The translations under genes were made by a program, and so were the position numbers. A stretch of DNA of 59,645 nucleotides from Gammaproteobacteria bacterium (GTDB lineage: Bacteria > Pseudomonadota > Gammaproteobacteria > Pseudomonadales > Azotimanducaceae): contig JAPOVK010000028.1 in assembly GCA_026708185.1 (NCBI GenBank), forward strand, positions 1 through 59,645, in the 5' to 3' direction. Shown piece after piece: positions 18,925-27,623 of this stretch. Numbering within the stretch: the stretch's first letter is position 1; each line of letters begins with the position of its first letter. Under the pieces are notes generated by a model. The model was not told the origin of the DNA, did not search any database, and saw only the letters and a list, made by a program, of their open reading frames with translations.

Positions 18925-19170
18925 CTAGCTCAAAGCCTGGCGTAGCGTTTCAGCATCGAACGGCCAGTCGAGTTCCGCGCGGCCCACCCGCAGCACCGGC
19001 ACGCGTTCCCCGTAGCGGTCCAACAACGTGTCGTCGTCCACCACGTCCCGAGTGACGAGAGTCCGGCCGGCGAGTTCTGGCATACTGAGCAGCCAATCCA
19101 AGGCGTCGTCGCAACGGCCGCACGACGCCGTCACCAAGAGCTCAAGGAAGGATTCCCGCGTTCTGACCAA
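18925..19170 (-). CDS. Glutaredoxin-like protein (DUF836 type)
   Basis: This small thioredoxin-fold protein of about 81 residues has the redox motif CGRC at about residues 17-20 (LLVTASCGRCDDALDWLL) and the cis-proline region VPVLRVG. These are the hallmarks of the short glutaredoxin-like/DUF836 family found beside many different genes. The only start that leaves a complete first beta strand is TTG at 19170, which is weak. That codon lies just 4 bp from the proposed start of the divergent C39-like gene, so the promoters of both would lie inside each other's coding region. Role: probable thiol redox protein, substrate unknown. Confidence 0.72.
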   Translation of the reverse strand: MVRTRESFLELLVTASCGRCDDALDWLLSMPELAGRTLVTRDVVDDDTLLDRYGERVPVLRVGRAELDWPFDAETLRQALS

Positions 19171-19174
19171 TGGG

Positions 19175-20122
19175 TTGACCTATTCCGTTCGGTTCGCATC
19201 GCCCGAAGTGGACTATCCGCTCGCGGTGGCCGGCACCGCGCCGTGGCGCCTCGGCACCGCCCACGCGACCATCGACCTGCCGGATGTCCCGGCCGACCAT
19301 ATCATAGCGGCCGGATTCGCCAGCACGTCGACACGCCAGCGGTTCGCCTTTCAACTACGCTGCAATGCGGGCCGCTTCCAGACCGCCGCCTTCGGCCACC
19401 GGGCCAAGGCGCTCATGCGGTCGCGCGGCCGGGGCGCGGGCGTGCCGGTGGACTACTTCGACACGACCGATGACCTCACGAACGTCAGTCTGTGCCTCAG
19501 TTGCCGGGCACGCGCACCGGCCGTGTATCTGCTCACCGTCAGCATTCGGCCCCGAGTCATCGCCGCACCGACAAATGTGCCGGGTGACACGCCGGTGCTC
19601 GGCGCACCTTGCCTCAGCCAGACCACTCTCGATGCCGCCATCAGCCGCCAAGCGTGCTCGCCGACGGCGACCGCCATGGCACTCGGAATCGCGGACGACG
19701 CCGATTTCCGGGCCTTCGTGCAGAGCGCCGTGCATCGACCGACCGGCCTGTGCGGTGTTTGGCCACAGAACCTCTGGGCTGCGGCACGACGAGGCCGGCT
19801 CGGTGGCGTCGAGCTCATGTCGTCCTGGGAGGACGTCCGCCAAGCCGTGTCGGCCCAGGTTCCGGTCGTGGCGAGTGTCCGCTTCCGGACCGGCGAACTG
19901 CCGAACAGTCCCATGCCCTCTACCGGTGGCCATCTCGTTCTGCTCCGCGGCATCGAGGGCGGTACGGTGCGGGTCAATGATCCGGCCGCCCCGCCCGGTG
20001 CGGTGGACCGTCGCTACGATGCCCGCGCGTTCGCGGCCGCATGGATGCGCGAACGCGGCGCCGCGTACGTGTTCGCCGGCACGGGAAGCCGATCAGCCCG
20101 CGGCGTGGGTGAGCCCGCGTAG
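19175..20122 (+). CDS. Peptidase C39-like family protein
   Basis: The 315-residue protein has a papain-like C39_2 domain in its second half. The nucleophile Cys lies in QACSPTATAMALG and the His in GGHLVLLRGIEGGTVRVNDPAAPP, with a following Asp. The N-terminal half (MTYSVRFASPEVDYPLAVAG onward) is a beta-rich region seen in this family. The start is uncertain: TTG 19175 is chosen because it gives a family-like N-terminus, but AAGGAAGG at 19144-19151 would better serve a CTG at 19163. No clear signal peptide is visible, and no ABC exporter or bacteriocin precursor is nearby, so it is not a bacteriocin-processing C39 exporter. Its substrate is unknown. Confidence 0.75.
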   Translation: MTYSVRFASPEVDYPLAVAGTAPWRLGTAHATIDLPDVPADHIIAAGFASTSTRQRFAFQLRCNAGRFQTAAFGHRAKALMRSRGRGAGVPVDYFDTTDDLTNVSLCLSCRARAPAVYLLTVSIRPRVIAAPTNVPGDTPVLGAPCLSQTTLDAAISRQACSPTATAMALGIADDADFRAFVQSAVHRPTGLCGVWPQNLWAAARRGRLGGVELMSSWEDVRQAVSAQVPVVASVRFRTGELPNSPMPSTGGHLVLLRGIEGGTVRVNDPAAPPGAVDRRYDARAFAAAWMRERGAAYVFAGTGSRSARGVGEPA

Positions 20123-20200
20123 CCCGTTCGAAGGCTCCAGCCGGCGTGGTTCCGTGCGAGAATGCGCCGGTTCGCCTGACATGCCTGTTCGATCGACGAC

Positions 20201-20503
20201 ATGCCCGCCGCCCCTACGTCCGCTCGATACCTCGTCCGCTACGGTCTGCTCACCTTGGGGGTGGCCCTCGCGACTTTCGGCCTCATCGGCTGGACCGACC
20301 TGCACTTCGATCTGCGCGGCTTCTGGCTCTACGACAACGGCTGGCAGCTCCATCCGGTGCACCTGCTGATCGTCGGAATCGGTTTGATCCCGCCCGCGAT
20401 CTGGGAGATCTTCGTACTCGAGACGGCTCGCCAGGGCCGCCAGCGCGGGGAACGGGCATCCGATGACGAGGCCGGGAGCCACTCGGACGCCGCGACGCCA
20501 TGA
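20201..20503 (+). CDS. Small two-helix membrane protein
   Basis: The 100-residue protein has two predicted transmembrane helices, about residues 11-28 (YGLLTLGVALATFGLIGW) and 51-72 (PVHLLIVGIGLIPPAIWEIFVL), separated by a short aromatic loop, and a hydrophilic C-terminal tail. I do not recognise a named family. Its stop overlaps the start of the GNAT gene by 4 bp, so the two are translationally coupled. Confidence 0.65.
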   Translation: MPAAPTSARYLVRYGLLTLGVALATFGLIGWTDLHFDLRGFWLYDNGWQLHPVHLLIVGIGLIPPAIWEIFVLETARQGRQRGERASDDEAGSHSDAATP

Positions 20504-21021
20504 GCGACGGGCGCACCTACATCCGGGCCGTGACCGGCGGCGACCGCAGGGAGATGCTCGCCCTGGCCGAGTCCAGTCGCGAACTGCACTCGCCGTGGAT
20601 CACGCCGCCGCTGACCACTCACATGTTCAGGGCTTACCTCCGGCGTACTCAGCGCGACGACCACGAGGGCTACGTCGTCTGCCTCCATGACACAGACGAG
20701 ATCGTCGGGGTAATCAACGTCAACAACGTCATCGGCGGTTCATTCCGTTCCGCCTCGCTCGGCTACTACGCGGCGCAGGCCCATGCCGGCAAGGGCTACA
20801 TGCGCGAGGGCCTCCTGCAGGTGAAGGCGCACGCCTTCAAGAAGCTCGGGCTGCACCGGGTGGAGGCGAACATCCAGCCCGCTAACGCGCCGTCCATCCG
20901 CCTGGTGCGAAGCTGCGGCTTCGAGCGTGAGGGGCTGTCCAGGCAGTTCCTGTTCATCAACGGCGCGTGGCGCGACCACGAACGTTGGGCGGCCATCGAC
21001 GAACGGACCGCGCTGCGATGA
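20500..21021 (+). CDS. GNAT N-acetyltransferase, RimJ/RimL type
   Basis: The 173-residue acetyltransferase has the RimJ/RimL order of motifs: an N-terminal substrate part, SLGYYAAQAHAGKGYMREGL as acetyl-CoA pyrophosphate-binding motif A, then LGLHRVEANIQPANAPSIRLVRSCGFEREG. The RimJ/RimL group acetylates alpha-amines, often of ribosomal proteins, but the target here is not known. It sits inside an overlapping chain: ATGA overlaps join it to the two-helix membrane protein upstream and the S9 peptidase downstream. Confidence 0.87.
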   Translation: MSDGRTYIRAVTGGDRREMLALAESSRELHSPWITPPLTTHMFRAYLRRTQRDDHEGYVVCLHDTDEIVGVINVNNVIGGSFRSASLGYYAAQAHAGKGYMREGLLQVKAHAFKKLGLHRVEANIQPANAPSIRLVRSCGFEREGLSRQFLFINGAWRDHERWAAIDERTALR

Positions 21022-22922
21022 CAAGACGCGGCTACGGGACTTGGCCATCGCCGATCGATGCCGAGGTCGTCACAGCCGCCTCCCGGGGCTACGGCGCTCT
21101 GGCGGCGGACGGTGACGCTCTTTACTGGATCGAGTCGCGGCCCGAAGAAGGCGGCCGAGGCACGCTCATCCACCACCGGGACGGCAGAAGCACGGAACTG
21201 ACGCCCGTCCCCTTCAATCCCCGGAGCAGCGTGCACGAGTACGGCGGCGGCGCCTACTGCATCGCCGAGGGCACGGCCTACTTCGTAGATTTCGCCGACC
21301 AGGACATCTACGCGGTGGCGGTGACGGATCGGCGCGTGCAGCGCATTACGAACGACTCGGACCGTTATGCCGATCTCACCGTCGCGGGCGATGCGCTGCT
21401 GGCGGTGCGTGAACGGCACCCGCCCGACGCCGCCGAACCGGACAACGAGCTGGTCCGGGTCGACATCGCGACGGGGATTGCGACCGTCCTGCACGCCGGT
21501 CACGACTTCTATGCGGCACCACGACTCGACGATGGTGCGCGCCGTGTCGCGTTCCTCGTCTGGGACCATCCGAACATGCCGTGGGACGGTACGCAGCTTG
21601 TCGTGGCGGAGTACGACGGCAAGGGCTTACGGGGCGAAACCGTGGTCGCAGGCGGTGCGACGGAGTCGATCGTGCAGCCCGTGTGGCATGGCGAACGGCT
21701 GTTGTTCGCATCCGACTTGAGCGGCTATTGGAACCTGCACGCCTACGACCAGTCGGGCGTCTATTGCGTACTGGCCGATGACGCCGAGTACGCCGGTCCC
21801 GCCTGGCAATTCGCCGCGTCCTATTTCGTGCCCGTGGGGCCAGGCCACGTCGTCGCCCGGCGCGTCGAGGACGCACAGTCGACGCTGGTGGTCATCGACG
21901 TCGACCAGGGCCTGGCCAGTCCGCTGCACGACGGTTGCTGCTCCTACGCGGCGCTGACCCGGACGCCGGCCGGCGTCGCGTTCGTGGCCGGGTACCCGAA
22001 CCAGCCAGGTCGTGTCGAGGAACTCAAGCTCGATTCACGAACGGCGCTGAGCGTGGCGATGCCGGATGCGCACCGGATTCCCACGGGCGTGATCTCGGTC
22101 GCGGAGACGATCACCTTTCCGTCCACCCACGATGCGTCCGAAGCCCACGCGTACTTCTACCCGCCCCGCAACGGCGCGCACGACGGCCTGGCGGGTGAAC
22201 TCCCACCGCTTTTGATCACCACGCACGGCGGCCCGACGTCGAGTGCAAGCCCTGATCTCAACTGGAATGTCCAGTACTACACCTCGCGGGGTTGGGCGGT
22301 TGCAGATGTCAACTATGGCGGCAGCACCGGTTACGGGCGCGACTACCGTATGCGTCTTAACGGCCGCTGGGGGTACCTCGATGTTGCCGATTGCGTCGCC
22401 TGCGTCCGCCACTTGGTCGCTGCCGGTCGCGTGGATCCGGCGCGCGTGGCGATCCGCGGCGGCAGTGCCGGCGGCTACACGACGCTGGCCGCGCTCGCCT
22501 TCACCGACGTCTTCCGGGCCGGCGCCAGCCACTACGGTGTCGGCGACCTCGTGGCCCTCGACCGGGACACCCACAAGTTCGAGTCGCGCTACCTGGGCAC
22601 CCTTGTGGGCGACGCCGACGCCCTGCGAGAGCGCTCGCCGGTCAACCACGTCGACCGCCTGAATTGTCCGGTGATTTTCTTCCAAGGCACCGAGGATCGA
22701 ATCGTGCCCCCGAACCAGGCGGAAGCCATGCGCGATGCGCTCGTCGGCAAAGGCATACCGGTGGCCCACGAGATCTTCGAGGGCGAAGGCCACGGTTTCC
22801 GCCGCGCGGAAAACCGGCGGCGCGTCATCGAAGCGGAATACGCCTTCTTCGCCCGCGTCTTCGGCATAGACGCGCCGGGGCTCGTGGACGTCGCCATCGC
22901 GAACACAAGCGCGTTGTCGTGA
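21018..22922 (+). CDS. S9 family prolyl oligopeptidase-type peptidase
   Basis: The 634-residue cytosolic serine peptidase has a seven-bladed beta-propeller N-terminal part (about 1-370) and a C-terminal alpha/beta-hydrolase domain. The nucleophile is Ser483 in RGGSAGGYTT, the acid is Asp560 in GTEDRIVPP, and the base is His592 in GEGHGF. This layout fits the acylaminoacyl-peptidase/dipeptidyl-peptidase branch. No signal peptide is present. The ATG at 21018 overlaps the GNAT stop, and the stop overlaps the GTG of the ligase gene. The upstream acetyltransferase could supply acetylated substrates, but that is only inferred from position. Confidence 0.9.
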   Translation: MTRRGYGTWPSPIDAEVVTAASRGYGALAADGDALYWIESRPEEGGRGTLIHHRDGRSTELTPVPFNPRSSVHEYGGGAYCIAEGTAYFVDFADQDIYAVAVTDRRVQRITNDSDRYADLTVAGDALLAVRERHPPDAAEPDNELVRVDIATGIATVLHAGHDFYAAPRLDDGARRVAFLVWDHPNMPWDGTQLVVAEYDGKGLRGETVVAGGATESIVQPVWHGERLLFASDLSGYWNLHAYDQSGVYCVLADDAEYAGPAWQFAASYFVPVGPGHVVARRVEDAQSTLVVIDVDQGLASPLHDGCCSYAALTRTPAGVAFVAGYPNQPGRVEELKLDSRTALSVAMPDAHRIPTGVISVAETITFPSTHDASEAHAYFYPPRNGAHDGLAGELPPLLITTHGGPTSSASPDLNWNVQYYTSRGWAVADVNYGGSTGYGRDYRMRLNGRWGYLDVADCVACVRHLVAAGRVDPARVAIRGGSAGGYTTLAALAFTDVFRAGASHYGVGDLVALDRDTHKFESRYLGTLVGDADALRERSPVNHVDRLNCPVIFFQGTEDRIVPPNQAEAMRDALVGKGIPVAHEIFEGEGHGFRRAENRRRVIEAEYAFFARVFGIDAPGLVDVAIANTSALS

Positions 22923-23857
22923 AGGTCGCCGTGTTGGCGGGCGGCAATTCCGCCGAAGCCTCGGTCTCCCGATCATCTGCCGCCGGCGTGGCGCGCGCCC
23001 TCGAAAGCCGCGGTCACGCAGTGACAGTGGTCGAGGTCGACGGCGCGCTGACCGGGACACTCCACGAGGTGGCACCGGACGTGGTCTTCCCCGTCTTGCA
23101 CGGGCCGCCGGGCGAAGACGGCACTATCCAAGGTCTGTTGACGATGCTCGGGCTGCCGTTCGTCGGCAGCGACGTGCGCGGCTGCGCGGCGGCGATGGAC
23201 AAGCACGTGGCCAAGGCGCTGTTTCGGGCGGCTGGGCTGCCGGTCGCCGACGACGTGCTGGTCGAGGCCGGCACCCCGGTCGCCGTCGCGGAATCCCGGA
23301 CCGCGGCGGTGTTCGGCTCCCCGCACCCGGGCGTCGTCGTGAAGCCACTGCGGCAGGGCTCGGCCCTTGGCGTCACGCCTGTACCTGCGGGCGAGGCACT
23401 CGAAGCACCGCTCAAGGAAGCGCTTGCCTTCGGCGACGGCGTGCTGGTCGAGAGATTCATGCCGGGCAAGGAAATCACCGTGGGCGTGCTCGACGAGCAG
23501 GGGCGCGAACCAATCGCCTTGCCCGTGATCGAGATCGCCGTGGCCGCAGGCGAGTGGTACGACTTCGTGAACCGCTACACCCCGGGCAAGAGCGAGCACA
23601 TCATCCCACCCGACCTGCCCGGCGCAACGCTGCACGCACTTCAGGACATGGCTTTGCAAGCGCACCGTTGCCTCGGTTTGCGCGATCTTTCACGCGCCGA
23701 CTTCGTGGTAGGCGACGACATCTGCCTCCTGGAAGTGAACAACCTGCCCGGCATGACGCCGACGAGCCTGTATCCAGACGCGTGCAAGGCCGTTGGCATC
23801 AGCTTCGGTAGTCTGGCAGACCGCCTCGTGCAAAGTGCCTTGCGCCGCGGGCCTTAA
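22919..23857 (+). CDS. ddl: D-alanine--D-alanine ligase family protein
   Basis: This ATP-grasp ligase of 312 residues normally makes D-Ala-D-Ala for peptidoglycan. Family residues are present: GGNSAE with Glu13, VFPVLHGPPGEDGTIQG, VVKPLRQGSALGV, the lid Tyr in YTPGKSEH, and EVNNLPGMTPTSLYP with metal ligands. The start is GTG overlapping the S9 peptidase stop by 4 bp. The gene is not in a mur/fts cluster, so it may be a second Ddl or a related D-amino-acid or dipeptide ligase. The adjacent peptidase leaves room for a dipeptide-metabolism role. The catalytic class is firm, the substrate less so. Confidence 0.88.
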   Translation: MKVAVLAGGNSAEASVSRSSAAGVARALESRGHAVTVVEVDGALTGTLHEVAPDVVFPVLHGPPGEDGTIQGLLTMLGLPFVGSDVRGCAAAMDKHVAKALFRAAGLPVADDVLVEAGTPVAVAESRTAAVFGSPHPGVVVKPLRQGSALGVTPVPAGEALEAPLKEALAFGDGVLVERFMPGKEITVGVLDEQGREPIALPVIEIAVAAGEWYDFVNRYTPGKSEHIIPPDLPGATLHALQDMALQAHRCLGLRDLSRADFVVGDDICLLEVNNLPGMTPTSLYPDACKAVGISFGSLADRLVQSALRRGP

Positions 23858-23869
23858 GGGAGCGTCGAA

Positions 23870-24244
23870 GTGCAGGCTCTGCTGGCCACGATGATCGCAG
23901 GCTCGGCGGCCCTGGTGTTCGGTAAGCTTGTGCAGCCGCCGCCGAGTCGCAAGGATGTCAAGGGGGCCTCAGTTTTGTCGGCCTTCTCGATGGCAGCGGT
24001 TTTCGTGGCCGGGTTCGGGGCCGCCACGATGTACCTGCCGGATCCGCTGGAGAACCACGGCGCAGTCCTGTACGCGGTCGCCGTACTTGGTCCGTTGGTC
24101 GTCGCGGCTTGGGAACAGCGACTTCGGGAAATCCGGCCCTACCGCCCGGACCCCGCGAGCGCACTACGTCGCGAGGAAACTATCGATCGGTCGGAGCCAG
24201 ATGTTTCGGAACCGGACCGGATCCCCATGGTCCTGCAACACTAG
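23870..24244 (+). CDS. Small membrane protein, unknown function
   Basis: The 124-residue product starts at GTG behind AAGGGAG. Three hydrophobic stretches can be seen: about 1-18, 36-54 and 65-80. They are followed by a hydrophilic tail of about 40 residues. I do not recognise a family. The last 81 bp run antisense through the 3' end of the convergent DUF1080 gene, so its C-terminal 26 residues are encoded opposite another gene. It follows the ligase gene by 12 bp. Confidence 0.6.
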   Translation: MQALLATMIAGSAALVFGKLVQPPPSRKDVKGASVLSAFSMAAVFVAGFGAATMYLPDPLENHGAVLYAVAVLGPLVVAAWEQRLREIRPYRPDPASALRREETIDRSEPDVSEPDRIPMVLQH

Positions 24245-24934
24245 CGGTCCAGCAGGACCGTGCGGCTTGTCGTAGCTCGCCAACTGGCGGTGCTTGGTGG
24301 GTCCTTGGACCTGCTGTCGATGCTGAACGATCAAGCCGTTGTGGAACACGGTCATGAACGCCGGCGAGACCAGCGTTTCGCCATCGTACTCGGGCGTCTC
24401 GAAGACGATGTCGTAGACATGCCAGGCGCCCGGTGCCACGCACGCGTTCACGAGCGGCGGATACTGGCCGTAGACCGCACCCGGCAAACCGTCCGCATAG
24501 GTCGCGTTCTGGTACCCGTCGAGAACCTGCACTTCGTAGAGACCGAGCAGGAAGACGCCGCTGTTGCCACGCCCCTGGCTGTCCGCGTGGATCGCCGTCG
24601 GCGCACTCCACTCGACGTGCAGTTGGCAACTGCCGAAAGACTCCTTCGTGCGGATGTCGCCGGTGCGCGGCGCGACCTCCATCGCGCCACCGTCAACGAG
24701 GTTCCACGACGCTGCGCCGTTCCGCCCTTCCCACGCGTCGAGGTTCGTCCCATCGAACAAGACCACCGCATCGGACGGCGGACGCCCCGCGTGGTCTTGG
24801 GTGGAGAAGGTGGGTGGCTCCACCACCGGCGGTGGGGGACGGTCGATGTCGTGCACGCGCCAGGTCGTGCCCGGAATCACCGGGGTGTCGCTGTATCCCT
24901 TGGGGAGTTCGCGGATCTTGCTGCCGTCTGCCAC
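24164..24934 (-). CDS. DUF1080 (3-keto-disaccharide hydrolase-like) protein
   Basis: The 256-residue protein has a concanavalin-like fold of the DUF1080 family. Seen are VVLFDGTNLDAWEG, DIRTKESFGSCQLHVEWSAP, RGNSGVFLLGLYEVQVLDGY, YGQYPPLVNAC and a C-terminal GPLVLQDHGDPVRFRNIWLRP, all family landmarks. Related proteins act on 3-keto glycosides or bind sugars. There is no clear signal peptide, although many relatives are exported. The gene is isolated from sugar genes here. Its 3' end overlaps the convergent small membrane protein by 81 bp. Confidence 0.88.
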   Translation of the reverse strand: MADGSKIRELPKGYSDTPVIPGTTWRVHDIDRPPPPVVEPPTFSTQDHAGRPPSDAVVLFDGTNLDAWEGRNGAASWNLVDGGAMEVAPRTGDIRTKESFGSCQLHVEWSAPTAIHADSQGRGNSGVFLLGLYEVQVLDGYQNATYADGLPGAVYGQYPPLVNACVAPGAWHVYDIVFETPEYDGETLVSPAFMTVFHNGLIVQHRQQVQGPTKHRQLASYDKPHGPAGPLVLQDHGDPVRFRNIWLRPIDSFLAT

Positions 24935-24970
24935 GCGCGTCGTTTCCTTCTCCTTGCGGCCCCGCCGCGG

Positions 24971-26275
24971 CTACAAGGTGTAGCCGCGCTCGTTGTGGGA
25001 TACGAGGTCCAAGCCTTCGGTTTCCTCTTCGTCTGAGACGCGGGCGCCGCCGACGAGTAGATCGACGACCTTCAGGATGATGAACGTCCCGATCGCGGTG
25101 TAGGCGACGGTTGCCAGGACGCCAAGGGCCTGCACGCCGATCTGGCTGGCGATCGTCGCCATCTCCGTGGTGAACCCTTGGCCCGCGAAGATGCCAAGCG
25201 CCGTGCTAGCGAAGACGCCCGTGAGTATCGTGCCCAAGGCGCCGCCGACCCCGTGTACCGGGAAGACGTCCAGCGAGTCGTCGATCTTCAGCGTGCGCTT
25301 CATGAAGTTGGTGGCGAAGAAGCACACCGAGCCTGCCGCGATGCCGATGACAAGGCCCCCTGCGGGACCAACGAAGCCTGATGCGGGTGTGATCGTGCCG
25401 AGGCCCGCGACCATGCCGGTGACCGCACCGAGCGCGCTCGGCTTTCCGTAACGTGCCCACTCGATCATCATCCACGTGAACGCCCCGGCCGCAGCCGAGA
25501 TGTGCGTCACCGTGAGCGCCATGGCGGCATCGCCGTTGGCCGCGAGTGCGCTGCCACCGTTGAAGCCGAACCAGCCCACCCACAGCATCGCGGCACCCGC
25601 TATGGTGAGCGTCATGTTGTGCGGCGGCTGCGTGTGGTCCGGGAAGCCGCGCCGCGGCCCGAGAACGACCGCGGCGACCACGGCAGCGGTACCCGCCGTG
25701 ATGTGCACCACCGTGCCGCCCGCGAAATCCATCAAGCCCATACCGCCGAGCCAGCCGCCGCCCCACACCCAGTGGGTGATGGGGGCATAGACCAAGAGCG
25801 ACCAGAACGCCGTGAACAGAAGCACCGCCGAGAACCGGATCCGCTCGACGAAAGCGCCGACGATCAGCGCCGGCGTGATGATGGCGAAGGTCAACTGGAA
25901 GGTTGCGAAAATCGACTCGGGGATCGTCCCCGACATCGCATCCTCGCCGACCCCGTTGTAGAGGAACTTGCCCAAGCCGCCGACCACGCTCGCGACGCTG
26001 TCCCCGAACGCCAGGCTGTAGCCGAGGATTAGCCACAGGATGGTGACCAGGCACGTGATGGCGAAACACTGCAGCAGCACCGAGAGCACGCTGTTGGCGC
26101 GCACGAGGCCACCGTAGAACAGGGCGAGACCCGGGATCGTCATGAACAGCACCAAGGCCGTCGAGGTCAAGATCCAGGCCGTGTCGCCGCCTTCCAGCGA
26201 ATCGCCAAACGCCGCCACGGCCCCAAGCGAGACCGCCGCCGCCAGCACCCGCTGCGCGGTGATTCTGATTCCCAT
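24971..26275 (-). CDS. amt: Ammonium transporter (Amt family)
   Basis: This is an ammonium channel of the Amt/Rh family, 434 residues with 11 expected transmembrane helices. Diagnostic parts are IPGLALFYGGLVRANSVL near the N-terminus, the twin-histidine pore with THISAAAGAFTW and FPVHGVGGALGT, and DFAGGTVVHITAG. The ATG at 26275 has AAGGGGAAGAG upstream; an earlier in-frame start lacks homology. The adjacent genes are pyrD and DUF1080. No glnK/glnB is next to it, unlike the usual glnK-amtB pair, so the PII regulator must be encoded elsewhere or be absent. Confidence 0.96.
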   Translation of the reverse strand: MGIRITAQRVLAAAVSLGAVAAFGDSLEGGDTAWILTSTALVLFMTIPGLALFYGGLVRANSVLSVLLQCFAITCLVTILWLILGYSLAFGDSVASVVGGLGKFLYNGVGEDAMSGTIPESIFATFQLTFAIITPALIVGAFVERIRFSAVLLFTAFWSLLVYAPITHWVWGGGWLGGMGLMDFAGGTVVHITAGTAAVVAAVVLGPRRGFPDHTQPPHNMTLTIAGAAMLWVGWFGFNGGSALAANGDAAMALTVTHISAAAGAFTWMMIEWARYGKPSALGAVTGMVAGLGTITPASGFVGPAGGLVIGIAAGSVCFFATNFMKRTLKIDDSLDVFPVHGVGGALGTILTGVFASTALGIFAGQGFTTEMATIASQIGVQALGVLATVAYTAIGTFIILKVVDLLVGGARVSDEEETEGLDLVSHNERGYTL

Positions 26276-26395
26276 TGCGCTCTTCCCCTTGCCCCCTGCG
26301 ATGGCTTCGCCACCCTCCAAGGCAGAACGTACACAAGACCGGGGCAACAATCCAGCAGGGTTTCAGCCTTGCCGCAGGTGCCAGTCCGGCGCGGT

Positions 26396-27433
26396 CTACG
26401 CGTCGGATTCGCGTCGTGCCCGGGCTCTCGTCAACCGCCACGCCAGCGCCGGTCCGGCGTACACGAATGCCGTATAGACCTGAACCAAGTCTGCCCCCGA
26501 AGCGAGCATCGCGGCCACATCCGCGCCGGTGGCGACGCCCCCCACGCCGATGATGGCGGGTGCGGGGCCAACACTGGCACGCAGGCGTCGCACCGTGTCC
26601 CTGGCCATTGGCCGCAGAGGAAGCCCGGACAGGCCCCCGGTCTGGGTGGCGCTCGGTGAGCGCAGCGCCGCCGGTCTCGCCACCGTGGTGTTAACCGCGA
26701 CGAAACCGTCCGCGCCAGCGGCCACCACGGCTTGCGCCGTCTCGTCGAGGTCCACGGCCGCCAGGTCCGGGCCCAGCTTGACCAGGATCGGCTTCGCGGC
26801 GCCGCCCCGGTCCGAAGCCAGGCGATCGCGGGCGTCGACCAGCGCGGCGACCAGCGCATGCGCCCGGGTAGCCGACTGGAGGTCGCGGAGCCCCGGGGTG
26901 TTCGGCGACGACAGGTTGACGGTGATGTAGTCGGCCACGTCGTAAACCGCCGCCAGGCAGGCCGCGTAGTCACGTGTCGCATCGTCGACGGGTGTGGTGC
27001 GGTTCTTCCCGATGTTCACGCCGACGGGGACGTCGATTCTGTTGCGCGCGCGGCCAAGGTTGGCGGTGACCGCCGCCGCCCCGGCGCTGTTGAATCCCAT
27101 CCGGTTGATCAGAGCCTGGTCCTCGATCAGGCGGAACAGCCGCGGCTGTGCGTTCCCCTGCTGCGGACGCGGCGTGACCGTGCCGATCTCGACGAATCCG
27201 AACCCGAGCCGGGCCAGGCCAGCGGCGGCGACGGCATCCTTGTCGAGGCCGGCCGCCACCCCGACCCGGTTCGGGAACCGTAGACCCAGGACCTCGATGT
27301 CTCGGCGGCGCGGCGCGAGTCTCGGCCAAGTGCCCGCAGCGCGTAAGGCAGCGAGCGCCGCGGAATGGGCCGTCTCCGGCGGCAGCGCGAACAGCAGTCG
27401 TCGCAGCAGGGCGTAGGCGCCCCGCTCACCCAT
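26396..27433 (-). CDS. pyrD: Dihydroorotate dehydrogenase (quinone), class 2
   Basis: This membrane-associated flavoenzyme oxidises dihydroorotate to orotate with quinone in pyrimidine synthesis. The 345-residue protein has the class 2 N-terminal amphipathic extension (LLRRLLFALPPETAH), the FMN barrel start VGVAAGLDKD, NRMGFNSAG, the catalytic Ser in VNLSSPNTPGLR, and the phosphate-binding IIGVGGVATGADV. pepN lies upstream on the same strand, as in E. coli, but 275 bp of palindromic repeats separate them. The ribosome binding site is weak. Confidence 0.97.
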   Translation of the reverse strand: MGERGAYALLRRLLFALPPETAHSAALAALRAAGTWPRLAPRRRDIEVLGLRFPNRVGVAAGLDKDAVAAAGLARLGFGFVEIGTVTPRPQQGNAQPRLFRLIEDQALINRMGFNSAGAAAVTANLGRARNRIDVPVGVNIGKNRTTPVDDATRDYAACLAAVYDVADYITVNLSSPNTPGLRDLQSATRAHALVAALVDARDRLASDRGGAAKPILVKLGPDLAAVDLDETAQAVVAAGADGFVAVNTTVARPAALRSPSATQTGGLSGLPLRPMARDTVRRLRASVGPAPAIIGVGGVATGADVAAMLASGADLVQVYTAFVYAGPALAWRLTRARARRESDA

Positions 27434-27452
27434 CGTCGGTCACCGCATCTCC

Positions 27453-27623
27453 ATGCGAGCGCCCCATAGCCGTGTCCGGTACCTCGCAACGCGAACGCAG
27501 TTCGCGCGCGCTCGGCACCGGCGCGTGCCGCTTGCGGCACGCCGACTCCGGCCCAAGGCCACGCCGACCATCCATGGAACAACCACCGACGATCGCTGGG
27601 CTCCCCCTGGTGTTTGTTCCATG
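27453..27623 (-). repeat. Family 2 composite repeat: 51-bp hairpin plus spacer, minus orientation
   Basis: The 51-bp hairpin lies at 27573-27623 with arms CATGGAACAA and TTGTTCCATG. On the minus strand it is followed by GGTCGGCGTGGCCTTGGGCC and, further on, CGAGGTACCGGACACGGC plus a TATGGGGCGCT end. These are the same blocks in the same order as in the array at 37425-37820. The spacer here is longer because of an extra GC-rich stretch with its own inverted repeats (27490-27545). It lies between pyrD and pepN and abuts a family 1 repeat. Confidence 0.9.

Noticed and set aside
19175-20122. Bacteriocin-processing C39 exporter
   Set aside because: There are no ABC transporter domains, no double-glycine precursor and no transmembrane helices; only a C39-like domain is present.
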